Shown piece after piece: positions 34,064 through 42,832 of a stretch of DNA of 64,000 nt (its first letter is position 1; each line of letters starts with the position of its first letter). Location of the stretch: positions 1 through 64,000 of the forward strand of contig CAYVBK010000018.1 of assembly GCA_964449465.1 (NCBI GenBank), given 5' to 3'. The translations under genes were made by a program, and so were the position numbers. The notes under the pieces were generated by a model, which saw nothing but the letters and a program-made list of their open reading frames with translations, had not been told where the DNA came from and searched no databases. This stretch comes from CAYRXM01 sp964449465 (GTDB lineage Bacteria > Chloroflexota > Anaerolineae > JAFGEY01).

Positions 34064-35347
34064 TTACATTTCCATACTTTTTTGATATTCTTCGTCTAAC
34101 AAGCTAAACACAAAGTGATCCACATAGCCGCCATCCACGTATTCATGGTGCCGCAGCACTCCATCTTCTTGAAACCCCAACCGCCGCAGGTCTTGCACCA
34201 ACCGCTCCTGCAAGCGGCTGACGGTGATGCCGGCGCGATGAATGCCCAACTCGTTGAACACATATTCCAAAAGCAGCTTGAGCGATTCGATGCCCCATTC
34301 GCCATCCCAACAATCCGGCTCGCCGAGAAAAATATCCAGCAGCACGCTGCGATTTTCGTGATGCAGGTCGTAACTCAAATGGCCAATCAGCCGCCCGGTG
34401 TTGGTCTCGATGGCAAATCGCTGTTTTTCGGGCCGGCGCGATTCGAGGACAAATTCATTCTCCAATTCCGACATGGTCGAGGTGCGCGTGCGCGACATGG
34501 TGGCATATTTCGAGGACAGGCTGCTGTGTTCCCAATGATGGCGCGTCGGCAGGTCGGCCTGCGCAAGAGGACGAATCACGACCAGGCGGCCGCGCATCAA
34601 TGCCGCGTCATACCCTTCTTCAGATGGTTGATCGCGCTCGTTCAGCCGCCAGGCCGTTTGAATTTGCCGCGCCAACGAGCTGGCAATGATCAGTGTAGGG
34701 TAAATGGCCCCCTGCTCCAGCGCCTCTTGCACCTGAAAACCCTGGCTGCGCAGGTATTGCAAAGAAGATTGTTTGACACCGGCCAGCATCAAACAATTCG
34801 ACAAACCTTTGGTCACAGTATAAAGGTTGGTGCGCCGGAACCCGATGCGCTCATAAAAGCGCAACACCCGGTTGGGATTGGTGCTGTCGAGGATGCGGCT
34901 GTGCAAAAACACCAGCGGCAGCGACTTGACCTCGCCAAAGGCGCGGGCAATACGCAACGCACTCCGCACCAGGGTGGCCCCGATGCCGGCTCCGCGCGCC
35001 ACCCAGGCCACACCCACCCGGCTGATCTGCACAGCCATCAGCCCACCCAACAAGGTGAGCGGCGAAACGTGGATGCGCAGTCCGCCGATGGAATGTCCGG
35101 CCGGGTCGAGGGCGGCCAGTTGGATGGTGCTGGGCTCGCTGTCAATGCTGTCGCGCATCAAGAACGTTTCCATGCCCTTGTCCAGCCGCACCTCCGACAG
35201 GGCCTCCCAGCGCACATCAAACATCTCCCACAATTCGTCGGTCGAGAGATCGCGCACGCCAAACTCGGCGCAAAAACACTTGTATAAAATACCGTCACGC
35301 ACCTCTGGCTGCATCAATTGCAGCAGAGCATCTACCGCGCTGTCCAT
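34064..35347 (-). CDS. Double GNAT-domain acetyltransferase
   Basis: A 427-residue protein with two GNAT-like halves. The first (about residues 25-215) has VAWVARGAGIGATLVRSALR, an acetyl-CoA binding loop, then LRFYERIGFRRTNLY. The second (about 255-425) resembles RimJ/RimL N-acetyltransferases: IGHLSYDLHHENRSVLLDIFL, EWGIESLKLLLEYVF and GFQEDGVLRHHEYVDG. The ATG at 35347 was preferred to an upstream TTG. It opens the minus-strand exporter cluster, divergent from mnmE across a 166-bp intergenic region, and might modify an exported metabolite or self-protect (inference). Confidence 0.8.
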   Translation of the reverse strand: MDSAVDALLQLMQPEVRDGILYKCFCAEFGVRDLSTDELWEMFDVRWEALSEVRLDKGMETFLMRDSIDSEPSTIQLAALDPAGHSIGGLRIHVSPLTLLGGLMAVQISRVGVAWVARGAGIGATLVRSALRIARAFGEVKSLPLVFLHSRILDSTNPNRVLRFYERIGFRRTNLYTVTKGLSNCLMLAGVKQSSLQYLRSQGFQVQEALEQGAIYPTLIIASSLARQIQTAWRLNERDQPSEEGYDAALMRGRLVVIRPLAQADLPTRHHWEHSSLSSKYATMSRTRTSTMSELENEFVLESRRPEKQRFAIETNTGRLIGHLSYDLHHENRSVLLDIFLGEPDCWDGEWGIESLKLLLEYVFNELGIHRAGITVSRLQERLVQDLRRLGFQEDGVLRHHEYVDGGYVDHFVFSLLDEEYQKSMEM

Positions 35348-35513
35348 CCGACCTGCGCCTCCCAAACACCGTTTTGCCAGATAGACCCGTTCAACAACAA
35401 ACTGTTACCTGTGATTATACTCTTTGTCAGGCAAAAAGAAAAACACCCCCATTTGCGTCCAGCCCGATTTTGTGGCAAAATCACCCCCAAACTCGCACCA
35501 GGCAGGCAAAAAT

Positions 35514-36881
35514 ATGACCCCACCCATTTATACCGACACCATTGCCGCCATTGCCACATCCATCGGCAGCGGCGGCATCGGCATCGTGCGGCTCAGCGGC
35601 CCCGATGCCCTCTCTATCTTGCAGCGGCTCTACCGCCCAGCCCGGCGCGCCTTTGCACCGCGCCGGCTCACCTACGGCCATATCGCCGACCCGGCCAGCG
35701 GCGAACTGATAGACGAGGTGATGGTGGTCTATATGCCGGGGCCACACACCTACACCCGCCAGGATGTGGTAGAAATTGACGGGCATGGCGGTACGGCGCC
35801 GCTGCGCCGCATCCTCGAACTGTGCCTGCAAGCCGGAGCGCGGCTGGCCGGGCCAGGCGAATTTACCCTGCGCGCCTGGGTCAACGGACGCATAGACCTG
35901 GCCCAGGCCGAAGCGGTAGCCGATCTGGTCGAGGCGCAAACCGAAGCAGGGCGACGCCTGGCCATGACGCAGCTTGGCGGGCAATTATCGGAGCGAGTGC
36001 GCCAGGTGTGCCAGCTATTGATGTCGGTGCTGGCCTGGCTACACGCCAGCCTGGACTTGGAAGTAGACGAAATTCCACCGCTGGATATTCAAGAAACCCT
36101 CATGCGCGGCCAGGCGTTGCTTCAAGACCTGCTGGCCGGGGCCGAGCGCGGCATCCTCTACCGGCAAGGCGTGCGTGCCGCCATTGTCGGCCGCCCCAAC
36201 GTGGGCAAAAGCAGCCTGCTCAACGCTTTGCTGCGCGTCGAGCGGGCCATTGTCACCCCCATCCCCGGCACCACCCGCGACACCCTGGAAGAAACCCTCA
36301 ACCTGAACGGCATCCCCCTGGTGCTGGTAGACACCGCCGGCATCCGCTCCGGCGTGCAAGACACGGTCGAATCGCTGGGCATCGAACGCAGCCACGCCGC
36401 CCTCGGACAGGCCGACCTAGCCCTGCTGGTGGTAGATGTTGCTGAACCGCTCGCCGATGCCGACCTTGAAATCGCCACCCTCATCGGCGCCAAACCGGTC
36501 ATCGTGATCGGCAACAAGACCGATCTGCCGGCACTGGCCGATTGGCACAACCTGCTGCCCCACGCCCCTCATATCGAAATCTCGGCGCTCACCGGCATCG
36601 GCCTGAGCGATCTGGAGCAAGCCATCGAGCAAACCGTCATCGGCGGGCAGGTGCAGGCCGATCACACCGCCCTGGTCGGCCATCCCCGCCACCGCGACCT
36701 GCTGCGCCGCGCCGGCGACAGCATTCAGGCGGCCCTTCAGGCCCATCGCGCCGGCCTGCCCGCCGACTGTTTGAGCATTGACCTGACCGCCGCCATCCAT
36801 GTGCTGGGCGAAATCACCGGCGAAACGGCTGGCGAAGGTTTGCTGGAGGCCATTTTCAGCCAATTTTGCATCGGCAAATAA
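35514..36881 (+). CDS. mnmE: tRNA uridine-5-carboxymethylaminomethyl modification GTPase MnmE
   Basis: A 455-residue protein of typical length. An N-terminal folate-binding domain (DTIAAIATSIGSGGIGIVRLSG) precedes helical and G domains: G1 GRPNVGKSS, G2 PGTTRDT, G3 DTAGI, G4 NKTDL. The C-terminal signature is FCIGK, with the catalytic Cys four residues from the end region as in all MnmE. With MnmG it modifies the wobble uridine of several tRNAs; mnmG is not in the window. The start at 35514 fits the family N-terminus; the frame extends further upstream without one. It overlaps no neighbour. Confidence 0.96.
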   Translation: MTPPIYTDTIAAIATSIGSGGIGIVRLSGPDALSILQRLYRPARRAFAPRRLTYGHIADPASGELIDEVMVVYMPGPHTYTRQDVVEIDGHGGTAPLRRILELCLQAGARLAGPGEFTLRAWVNGRIDLAQAEAVADLVEAQTEAGRRLAMTQLGGQLSERVRQVCQLLMSVLAWLHASLDLEVDEIPPLDIQETLMRGQALLQDLLAGAERGILYRQGVRAAIVGRPNVGKSSLLNALLRVERAIVTPIPGTTRDTLEETLNLNGIPLVLVDTAGIRSGVQDTVESLGIERSHAALGQADLALLVVDVAEPLADADLEIATLIGAKPVIVIGNKTDLPALADWHNLLPHAPHIEISALTGIGLSDLEQAIEQTVIGGQVQADHTALVGHPRHRDLLRRAGDSIQAALQAHRAGLPADCLSIDLTAAIHVLGEITGETAGEGLLEAIFSQFCIGK

Positions 36882-36883
36882 AA

Positions 36884-36923
36884 AACCAGGTCAAGCCGGC
36901 GATTCGCCTGCCTCAACCTGGTT
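36884..36923. terminator. Bidirectional terminator between mnmE and SDR
   Basis: AACCAGGT (36884-36891) pairs with ACCTGGTT (36916-36923), an 8-bp outer stem with inner GGCG/CGCC pairing. A run of A precedes it and T follows, between the convergent mnmE and SDR genes, so it could act in both directions. Confidence 0.6.
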
Positions 36924-36948
36924 TCCGCTCCGGGCCGTCAGGTCGGCG

Positions 36949-37722
36949 TCACGGCATCCATCGCCCGCCGTTCACATCCAGATTGGCCCCGGTGACAAAA
37001 CTGGCCGCGTCGCTGAGCAAATAGATCACCGCCCCGGCCACCTCATCGGCCTCGGCATGCCGCCCCATCGGCGTAGCCGCCCGCAGCATATCCAGCCGTT
37101 CCGGCGTCGAATGAACCTCGTGAAAACGAGTCAAGATCACGCCCGGCGCCACCGCATTGACCCGAATGTGATCGCCGGCCCACTCGGCGGCCATACTGCG
37201 GGTGAATGAGGTGAGCATGGCCTTGGCTGCGGCATAATGCGCCCCGTTTGGCACCGGCTGAAATGAGGCAATCGAAGTAATGTGGACAATGCTGCCGCCA
37301 CCCTGCTGCCGAAAATAGGGCAGCGCGGCCTGGCTGGTCAAAATGGCCGTCTCCACATTGACCGCAATCACCTGGTGGAGCAAATCCATACTCAGGTCAG
37401 CGATCATGGTGCGGCGCACCATACCGCCGGCGTTGTTCACCAGGCCATCCAGCCGACCGGTCTGCTCGAAAAATTCCTTCACCACCCGTTCTGCATCGGC
37501 CTTTTGAGTCAAATCGCCTTGCAAGAGAACAGCCTGCCCCCCCTGCCCGGCAATCTCGCCGACAACGGCCTGCGCATCGCTGAGGCTATGCGCATAATGG
37601 ACGCCTACCGTCGCCCCGGCCGCATGCGCCGCCAGAGCAATGCTCCGCCCAATGCCGATGCCCGCACCGGTGACCAGCACCGCCCGGCCGGTCAGATCAG
37701 GAATAAATTGCGCCATTTCCAT
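36949..37722 (-). CDS. SDR family oxidoreductase
   Basis: A 257-residue classical short-chain dehydrogenase. Cofactor motif VLVTGAGIGIGRSIAL, NNAGG, catalytic Ser in ITSIAS, Tyr and Lys in HYAAAKAML, and the C-terminal ANLDVNGGRWMP. It resembles 3-oxoacyl-ACP reductase or glucose-1-dehydrogenase type enzymes; the substrate is not deducible. Convergent with mnmE, with 28 bp between it and the upstream GDPD gene. Confidence 0.9.
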   Translation of the reverse strand: MEMAQFIPDLTGRAVLVTGAGIGIGRSIALAAHAAGATVGVHYAHSLSDAQAVVGEIAGQGGQAVLLQGDLTQKADAERVVKEFFEQTGRLDGLVNNAGGMVRRTMIADLSMDLLHQVIAVNVETAILTSQAALPYFRQQGGGSIVHITSIASFQPVPNGAHYAAAKAMLTSFTRSMAAEWAGDHIRVNAVAPGVILTRFHEVHSTPERLDMLRAATPMGRHAEADEVAGAVIYLLSDAASFVTGANLDVNGGRWMP

Positions 37723-37750
37723 TCTACTTTCTCACTCTATCTTTCTCAAT

Positions 37751-38506
37751 CTATTTCTGCCTCAACTGCGCCAAAACCTGCCGTGTCTGGGCAGGATGAT
37801 GGCTCAACAGCGCATCCACCCCGAGTTGGAGATACCAGCCCAACCGCTCCTCCGGCTCGGGGTCCAGCGGGCAGACCCACAGCCCGCGCTCGCGCGCCAT
37901 GTCCATATAATGCGGGTTGGCCGCCATCGCCTGCGGCGAGGTGCCGATGCCGTTGCCGTCAAAGGTTGGCTGCGGGTTAAACTCGGCAATCTCGCCGACC
38001 CACACGCGCGGCTCGATGCGCCTGGCCGCGGCCAGCAGATCGAGGTGAAACGACAGCAGCAGCACCGATCCGGCCTCGATGCGCGGACGAATCAGGTCAA
38101 TCAGCAAGCCGGCGTTCTCCGGCAACGCCAGAGCCGGGTCTTTGAGTTCCAAAGCCAACCCCTTGTCGGGCGGCGTCAGGTCCAGCAGTTCACTCAGCGT
38201 CGGCACCCGCTCGTCGGGATACTGTGCCGGATCAAACCGCCCGCAGTAGGAGCGCATCACCCGCGCCTGCCGCACCTCGCTCAAGATCAATTCGGGAATG
38301 GCTCCACGGCAGTCGGTCGTACGCTCTAGTGTGCGGTCGTGATGGCACACCAACACACGGTCTGCCGTCAACCACAGATCCGTCTCGATCAGATCTGCCG
38401 ACTGCAAAGCCAGGCGAAACGCTGCCGGCGAATTTTCCGGCGCATGCACGGCATCACCGCGATGCGCCATAATCAAAGGCTTGGGCAAATCCAGCAATCT
38501 GGTCAT
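37751..38506 (-). CDS. Glycerophosphodiester phosphodiesterase
   Basis: A 251-residue GDPD-family TIM barrel. The N-terminal signature LIMAHRGDAVHAPENSPAAF has the catalytic His and Arg-Gly. ETDLWLTAD carries the metal Glu and Asp, then VLVCHHDRTLERTT has the second catalytic His. It hydrolyses glycerophosphodiesters from lipids to glycerol-3-phosphate and an alcohol. No signal peptide. The start overlaps the stop of the ABC-F gene by 4 bp (ATGA). Confidence 0.92.
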   Translation of the reverse strand: MTRLLDLPKPLIMAHRGDAVHAPENSPAAFRLALQSADLIETDLWLTADRVLVCHHDRTLERTTDCRGAIPELILSEVRQARVMRSYCGRFDPAQYPDERVPTLSELLDLTPPDKGLALELKDPALALPENAGLLIDLIRPRIEAGSVLLLSFHLDLLAAARRIEPRVWVGEIAEFNPQPTFDGNGIGTSPQAMAANPHYMDMARERGLWVCPLDPEPEERLGWYLQLGVDALLSHHPAQTRQVLAQLRQK

Positions 38507-40170
38507 GAGATTCCCCTTTTCATATCTTGCAAATCTACAAAAGAGCGTATATTTCCATTGTGAACGGCCCAGAGTCGAGTGGCAAAACGCTCGATAAAAT
38601 AACGGTCGTGGACGACAGCCAGCACCGCGCCGCTAAACTGACTCAAGCCCTGCTCAAACTGTTCGCGCGAAGAAATGTCCAGGTGATTGATCGGCTCGTC
38701 GAGGACGAGAAAATTACAGCCGGCCGCCACCAGGCGGGCCAGAGCCAGCCGCGCCCGCTCGCCAAAGCTCAACGCCCCCACCGGCACAAACACATCATCG
38801 CCGCTGAACAAAAAATAGTGCAAAAAAGAGCGCGCCTCGGTATCGCCCAGCGCGGCCACACGACGAATCTCTGTCAGCACATCGGCTTGCGGGTCCAACC
38901 CCTCTTGCTCTTGAGAATAATAGCCCACCCGCACACTCGCCCCCAGGCGCACCTGTCCCTCCATCGGCTCAAGCTGCCCCATGATGATGCGCAGCAACGT
39001 GGTCTTGCCGCTGCCGTTCGGCCCGGTCAACACCACCCGCTCGCCGGCGCGCAAGGTCAGGTTGACCTGTTCAAACAGAGTCAATGAACCAAAACGCATG
39101 GCCAATTGTTCGATCATCAACACGTCCTGGCTGATCGGTGGCACACCGGCGAGGTTAAATTTCATCTGCCAGGTCAGGCCCGGCTTGTCAACGTGTTCAT
39201 CAGTGAGCAGGTGTTCGATGCGCCGCTCGATGCTTTTGGATTTGGCTGCCGTGCGCGAGGTTTGATCAGAGAAAAAGCCCCGCGCAAACTTGTCACCCGA
39301 ATCGCCTTTGCCGCCGCGCTTCATTTTGGTCTGCCCACGCAGCCGGTTGACCGCGCTACGCAGCCGGGCAATCTCATCCTGTTGATCCACATAATCCTGC
39401 CAATGCCGCTCGCGCTCGGCCTGTTTTTGTGCCGCATAGTGCGTATAGTTGCCGGCAAACACGCGAATGGCATGCGTGACCGCATCCAGCTCCAAAATCG
39501 CCGTCACCGTGCGGTCGAGAAAGGTGCGATCGTGCGAGACGATCAAGACGGCTCCGTCATAGGCGGTCAGAAATTTCTCCAGCCATTCCAACGCCTCAAT
39601 ATCCAGGTGATTGGTCGGCTCGTCAAGCAGCAAAAGTTGGGGACGTTGCAACAACAAACGGGCCAACCCCAGGCGCGTCTTTTGCCCGCCGCTGAGAATA
39701 TCCACCGGCGTATGCTCACCCAGGCGATCCAGCCCCAAGCCCGACAGCACAGCCTCCATCTGCGCCTGCGCCGCATAGCCGCCGGCCGCCTCCAGGCGAT
39801 CCATCGCCACACTCCAGGCCTGCATCAGACGGGCCAGCTCTGAGCCTGAGGCCAGAGCCATCTGCACCGACAGCCGCTCAACCTCTTGCTCGGCCTGGCC
39901 GACTTGGTGCAAAATGACCTGCCCCACCGTCGCGTCAGGCGGACAGGTCAAAGCCTGCTCCAGATAGCCGATGCGCAGCCCCGGCGTTGTCGCTGTCACG
40001 CTGCCCCGGTCGGGCATATCCCGCCCGGCAATGATGCGCAGCAGAGTGGTCTTGCCACAGCCGTTCGGCCCCACCAACCCCAATCGGTCGCCTTTGTTCA
40101 CGATTAGCGATGCGCCTTGCAAAACAATGTTGTCACCAAATGTTTTATGAATGTCGTTTACAGTAAGCAT
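38503..40170 (-). CDS. ABC-F family ATPase
   Basis: A 555-residue protein with two ABC domains and no membrane segment. First NBD: GPNGCGKTT, LSGGQKTRLGLARLLL, LLLLDEPTNHLDIEAL. A charged linker follows (KMKRGGKGDSGDKFARGF). Second NBD: GPNGSGKTT, LSFGERARLALARLV, FLVLDEPINHLD. This is the ABC-F layout; members act on the ribosome as translation factors or give antibiotic resistance by ribosome protection. Which type this is cannot be told without comparison. Its start is divergent from the histidine-kinase gene across 254 bp, which hold the promoter at 40363. Confidence 0.92.
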   Translation of the reverse strand: MLTVNDIHKTFGDNIVLQGASLIVNKGDRLGLVGPNGCGKTTLLRIIAGRDMPDRGSVTATTPGLRIGYLEQALTCPPDATVGQVILHQVGQAEQEVERLSVQMALASGSELARLMQAWSVAMDRLEAAGGYAAQAQMEAVLSGLGLDRLGEHTPVDILSGGQKTRLGLARLLLQRPQLLLLDEPTNHLDIEALEWLEKFLTAYDGAVLIVSHDRTFLDRTVTAILELDAVTHAIRVFAGNYTHYAAQKQAERERHWQDYVDQQDEIARLRSAVNRLRGQTKMKRGGKGDSGDKFARGFFSDQTSRTAAKSKSIERRIEHLLTDEHVDKPGLTWQMKFNLAGVPPISQDVLMIEQLAMRFGSLTLFEQVNLTLRAGERVVLTGPNGSGKTTLLRIIMGQLEPMEGQVRLGASVRVGYYSQEQEGLDPQADVLTEIRRVAALGDTEARSFLHYFLFSGDDVFVPVGALSFGERARLALARLVAAGCNFLVLDEPINHLDISSREQFEQGLSQFSGAVLAVVHDRYFIERFATRLWAVHNGNIRSFVDLQDMKRGIS

Positions 40171-40362
40171 AAGAGTAGACCCGGAAACAAGGGAGATAAA
40201 TCCACCACTGAGGCACTGAAAATAAAACTTGGAAAATCACCGAAACCCAAAATCTAGAATTCCCTCGGTGATAAAGCACTTTTTTTCTCAGTGAACTCTT
40301 TCGTGCCGGTGGAGCGAGGAGAACAGTATAGCAAAAGCCAGGGCAAAAAGCAAGGCAGAGAT

Positions 40363-40390
40363 TTGCAATTTTGATAAAAAAGAGTATAAA
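40363..40390 (+). promoter_or_regulatory. Sigma-70-type promoter for the small kinase gene
   Basis: TTGCAA (40363-40368) and TATAAA (40385-40390) with a 16-bp spacer lie 34 bp before the start codon at 40425, which also has AAAAGGAGG. The rest of the AT-rich 254-bp gap (40171-40424) shows no other recognisable feature. Confidence 0.5.
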
Positions 40391-40424
40391 GAAACCAAAT
40401 AGATGTGATCAAAAGGAGGTCTAA

Positions 40425-41132
40425 ATGGAAACAGGTTCGCCTATCGCGCATTATGTTCTGTCCAGTATTGCGCACGACCTGCGCAGTCCGCTCAATGCCG
40501 TGATCGGCTTTTCCAAAATTATGATCAACGGCCTGGACGGCCCCCTTTCTGACATTCAAATGACCGACTTGCAGGCTGTGTACGACAATGGCAAGCAGAT
40601 GTTGGACATGGTCAACCACATCATTGACCTGGCCAAAATCGAAACCGGCACGCTGACCGCAGATGACGAGGTCGTTTACCTGGATCCGCTGACCGAAAAG
40701 GCCGTCTCGCAGGCGCAGGCCTTTCTCCAAAACCGAGACATCCAGCTTAAACCAGAACTGGAAGACCTGCTCCTATCGGTACAGGGCGACGAAACCCAAT
40801 TGAAACAGGCGTTGGTTGACCTGATTGCCGTGATGGCGCACTGGATAGAGGCTGGCACGCTGACCCTGCACGCCGGTCGCCAGGAGCAGCACATGATCAT
40901 CCGCGTACAAGGACATGCCCAAGACACCCTATCGCCCGACACACAGCCGATCATCCAGGCCTTTGAATCGGCCGGGGCCTCTTTGGATCATCGCGTGGAC
41001 GCCCTCAGCCTCAAACTGCTGGTCAGTCAAAAGCGCATCGGCATGCACGGCGGCACCCTCCAGGCCAGAATAGACTCGGCCACCGACTGCGCGCTGATAT
41101 GCCAACTGCCTATCCACCGCCCCCCAGCTTGA
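40425..41132 (+). CDS. Small sensorless histidine-kinase-like protein, degenerate ATPase
   Basis: A 235-residue cytoplasmic protein. The HisKA dimerisation helix has the phospho-acceptor His17 in the H-box AHDLRSPLNAVIGFS. The rest resembles a HATPase_c domain that has lost key residues: where the N-box Asn should be there is DLIAVMAHW, the G1 Asp-x-Gly is not evident, and the end (GMHGGTLQARIDSATDCALICQLP) retains the HGG and LP pattern. No sensor, membrane or HAMP part is present and no response regulator is adjacent. It may be a phosphotransfer or pseudo-kinase protein. Its 3' end overlaps the CsoR-family gene by 23 bp in convergent orientation. Confidence 0.75.
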   Translation: METGSPIAHYVLSSIAHDLRSPLNAVIGFSKIMINGLDGPLSDIQMTDLQAVYDNGKQMLDMVNHIIDLAKIETGTLTADDEVVYLDPLTEKAVSQAQAFLQNRDIQLKPELEDLLLSVQGDETQLKQALVDLIAVMAHWIEAGTLTLHAGRQEQHMIIRVQGHAQDTLSPDTQPIIQAFESAGASLDHRVDALSLKLLVSQKRIGMHGGTLQARIDSATDCALICQLPIHRPPA

Positions 41133-41397
41133 GCCACAGCCGCAACGACTTTTTGAGCGACTCGACATCCACACCATCGCCGCCCAAACAGCGGCCTAGT
41201 TGATGATCCAGCAATTGCACGCCCACCTGATCCAAAGCAGCGCGAATGGACAAGACCTGCACGATCACATCCGAGCAGTCGCGCTGCTCTTCGATCATGC
41301 GCTGCAAGCCGCGCACCTGTCCCTCAATCCGTCTCAAACGAACCAAAATATCATGATGATTTTCGAGCGTTGGCTCTTGAATGTTGCACCTCCGCAA
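41110..41397 (-). CDS. CsoR/CstR-family transcriptional repressor
   Basis: Up to 95 residues, all helical, with the family signature LRRIEGQVRGLQRMIEEQRD. The first ligand Cys is in RDCSDV and a second Cys lies 29 residues later in the LLDHQLGRC segment, the spacing of both CsoR and CstR. The CsoR copper His is normally 25 residues after the first Cys; here that position is Gln and the His is one residue earlier. That makes a thiol/persulfide (CstR-like) sensor as likely as a Cu(I) sensor. No ATG fits: a TTG at 41397 or a rare ATT at 41382, six bases after GGAGG, could start it. It is divergent from the thioredoxin reductase operon with a matching operator between. Confidence 0.82.
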   Translation of the reverse strand: MRRCNIQEPTLENHHDILVRLRRIEGQVRGLQRMIEEQRDCSDVIVQVLSIRAALDQVGVQLLDHQLGRCLGGDGVDVESLKKSLRLWLKLGGGG

Positions 41398-41403
41398 TTG
41401 GTC

Positions 41404-41432
41404 TTGACAATCTGATTCAGATGTGGTATACT
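41404..41432 (+). promoter_or_regulatory. Consensus sigma-70 promoter of the redox operon
   Basis: TTGACA (41404-41409), a 17-bp spacer and TATACT (41427-41432): a perfect -35 and near-perfect -10. The predicted start is near 41439, just before the operator at 41446, so repressor binding would block the polymerase. Confidence 0.85.
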
Positions 41433-41445
41433 CTTTTTCGATACC

Positions 41446-41464
41446 TATACCCCCTATGGGTATA
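41446..41464. promoter_or_regulatory. CsoR/CstR-type operator
   Basis: TATACCCCCTATGGGTATA is an interrupted palindrome with G/C-tract half sites flanked by A/T, the pattern bound by CsoR- and CstR-family repressors. It sits between the predicted transcription start and the thioredoxin reductase gene, next to the divergent repressor gene, so autoregulation and control of the redox operon are likely. Confidence 0.8.
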
Positions 41465-41515
41465 TTGCATTATACTCATCACCGGGCAGGTTGTCAAATG
41501 CAAGAAAGGTTTGGT

Positions 41516-42487
41516 ATGAGCGAATTGTTTTTCTCTCCCACCCTGAGCCTGAACCTGAATTCGCAGGCTCCATCCGATCAAGACATCATCATCATCGGCG
41601 GCGGGCCGGCCGGGCTGACGGCGGCTCTGTACGCGGCACGCGCCGCTACCCGCCCCTTGTTGATCATCGGCGAAGCGTTGGGCGGTCAGGCCGCCACCAC
41701 CCACCAGATCGAAAACTATCCTGGCTTTGCCGACGGCATCGGCGGGGCGGCCCTGGCTCAGCAAATGCAGGCGCAGGCCGAACGGTTTGGCGCCCAGGTG
41801 TTGTTCGACATGGTGACAGGCGTCAATTTCCACCAATACCCCTTTTGGGTGCAAACCCGCAGCCAGGCCTACACCGCCCGCGCCGTGATCATTTCTACCG
41901 GCTCATCGCCGCGCAAGCTGGGTGTGCCGGGCGAGGATCGCTTTGTGGGACACGGTGTATCGTATTGTGCCTCTTGCGACGGTTATTTTTACAAAGATCG
42001 AAATGTGGTGGTGGTGGGCGGGGGCAACAGTGCAGTTGACGAAAGCCTGTTTCTGGCCCGCCTGGTCAACCAGATTACCTTGGTCCACCGCCGCGATCAG
42101 TTGCGCGCCGACCCCGTTTTACAACAACGCGCCCTGTCCAACCCCAAATTCCAGTTTGTTTGGAACAGCGTGGTAGACGAGATTTTGGGCGACCGCGAGG
42201 TCAACGCCGTGCGTATGCGTCAGGTTCACAGCGGCGAAACCACCATTCTGCCCACCGACGGGGTGTTTATCTATATCGGTCACACCCCCAACACCCATCT
42301 GTTTCGCGGGCAGGTCGAGATGGATGAGGCCGGCTATATCATCACCGACCGGTTGCAGCGCACCAGTGTGCCGGGTGTGTTTGCCGCCGGCGATGTCCAG
42401 GATGCCATTTTCCGCCAGGTGATCACCGCCGCCGGCACCGGTTCGGCGGCAGCCATCGAAGCGGTACGATTTTTGAATGAACGATAA
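41516..42487 (+). CDS. trxB: Thioredoxin reductase
   Basis: A 323-residue flavoprotein. FAD motif IIIGGGPAGLTAALYAARA, NADPH motif VVVGGGNSAVDESLFLA, redox pair Cys151-x-x-Cys154 (YCASCDG), C-terminal FAD motif GVFAAGDVQD. It transfers electrons from NADPH to thioredoxin. The ATG at 41516 follows AGAAAGG; an ATG at 41498 is an alternative. First gene of the operon that continues with thioredoxin and two apparent selenoproteins; transcribed from the promoter at 41404. Confidence 0.95.
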   Translation: MSELFFSPTLSLNLNSQAPSDQDIIIIGGGPAGLTAALYAARAATRPLLIIGEALGGQAATTHQIENYPGFADGIGGAALAQQMQAQAERFGAQVLFDMVTGVNFHQYPFWVQTRSQAYTARAVIISTGSSPRKLGVPGEDRFVGHGVSYCASCDGYFYKDRNVVVVGGGNSAVDESLFLARLVNQITLVHRRDQLRADPVLQQRALSNPKFQFVWNSVVDEILGDREVNAVRMRQVHSGETTILPTDGVFIYIGHTPNTHLFRGQVEMDEAGYIITDRLQRTSVPGVFAAGDVQDAIFRQVITAAGTGSAAAIEAVRFLNER

Positions 42488-42502
42488 AAAAAGGAGAACA
42501 AC

Positions 42503-42832
42503 ATGAGTGATGCAGTCAAAGCAATCAGTGATGCCGAGTTTCAAACATTGGTGCTAAATTCCAAATTGCCGGTGCTGGTGGACATGTGGGCGCCCTGGTG
42601 CGGCCCATGCCGCATGCTCTCGCCGCTTCTGGATGAGCTGTCCAAGAGCTATGCCGGCAAGGTGACCTTTTTCAAGATGAACACCGACGAAAACCCGGCC
42701 GTGCCCAATCAGTTCAACATCATGAGCATCCCCACACTGTTGCTGTTCAAAAACGGCAAACTGCTGGACCGCAGCGTGGGCGTCAAGCCCAAAGAAGTGT
42801 TGAAAAAATTTATTGACCAGGCCACAGCATGA
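42503..42832 (+). CDS. trxA: Thioredoxin
   Basis: A 109-residue thioredoxin of standard length. The active site WCGPC has Cys33 and Cys36; the cis-Pro motif is SIPTLLLF. It reduces protein disulfides and is recharged by the reductase encoded 15 bp upstream. AAAGGAG precedes the start. Its stop overlaps the next start as ATGA (42829-42832), so the thioredoxin-like selenoprotein is translationally coupled to it. Confidence 0.95.
   Translation: MSDAVKAISDAEFQTLVLNSKLPVLVDMWAPWCGPCRMLSPLLDELSKSYAGKVTFFKMNTDENPAVPNQFNIMSIPTLLLFKNGKLLDRSVGVKPKEVLKKFIDQATA

Noticed and set aside
35348..35513. Promoter for mnmE with -10 TATACT at 35416
   Set aside because: No acceptable -35 at 16-18 bp spacing was found, so it was not listed.
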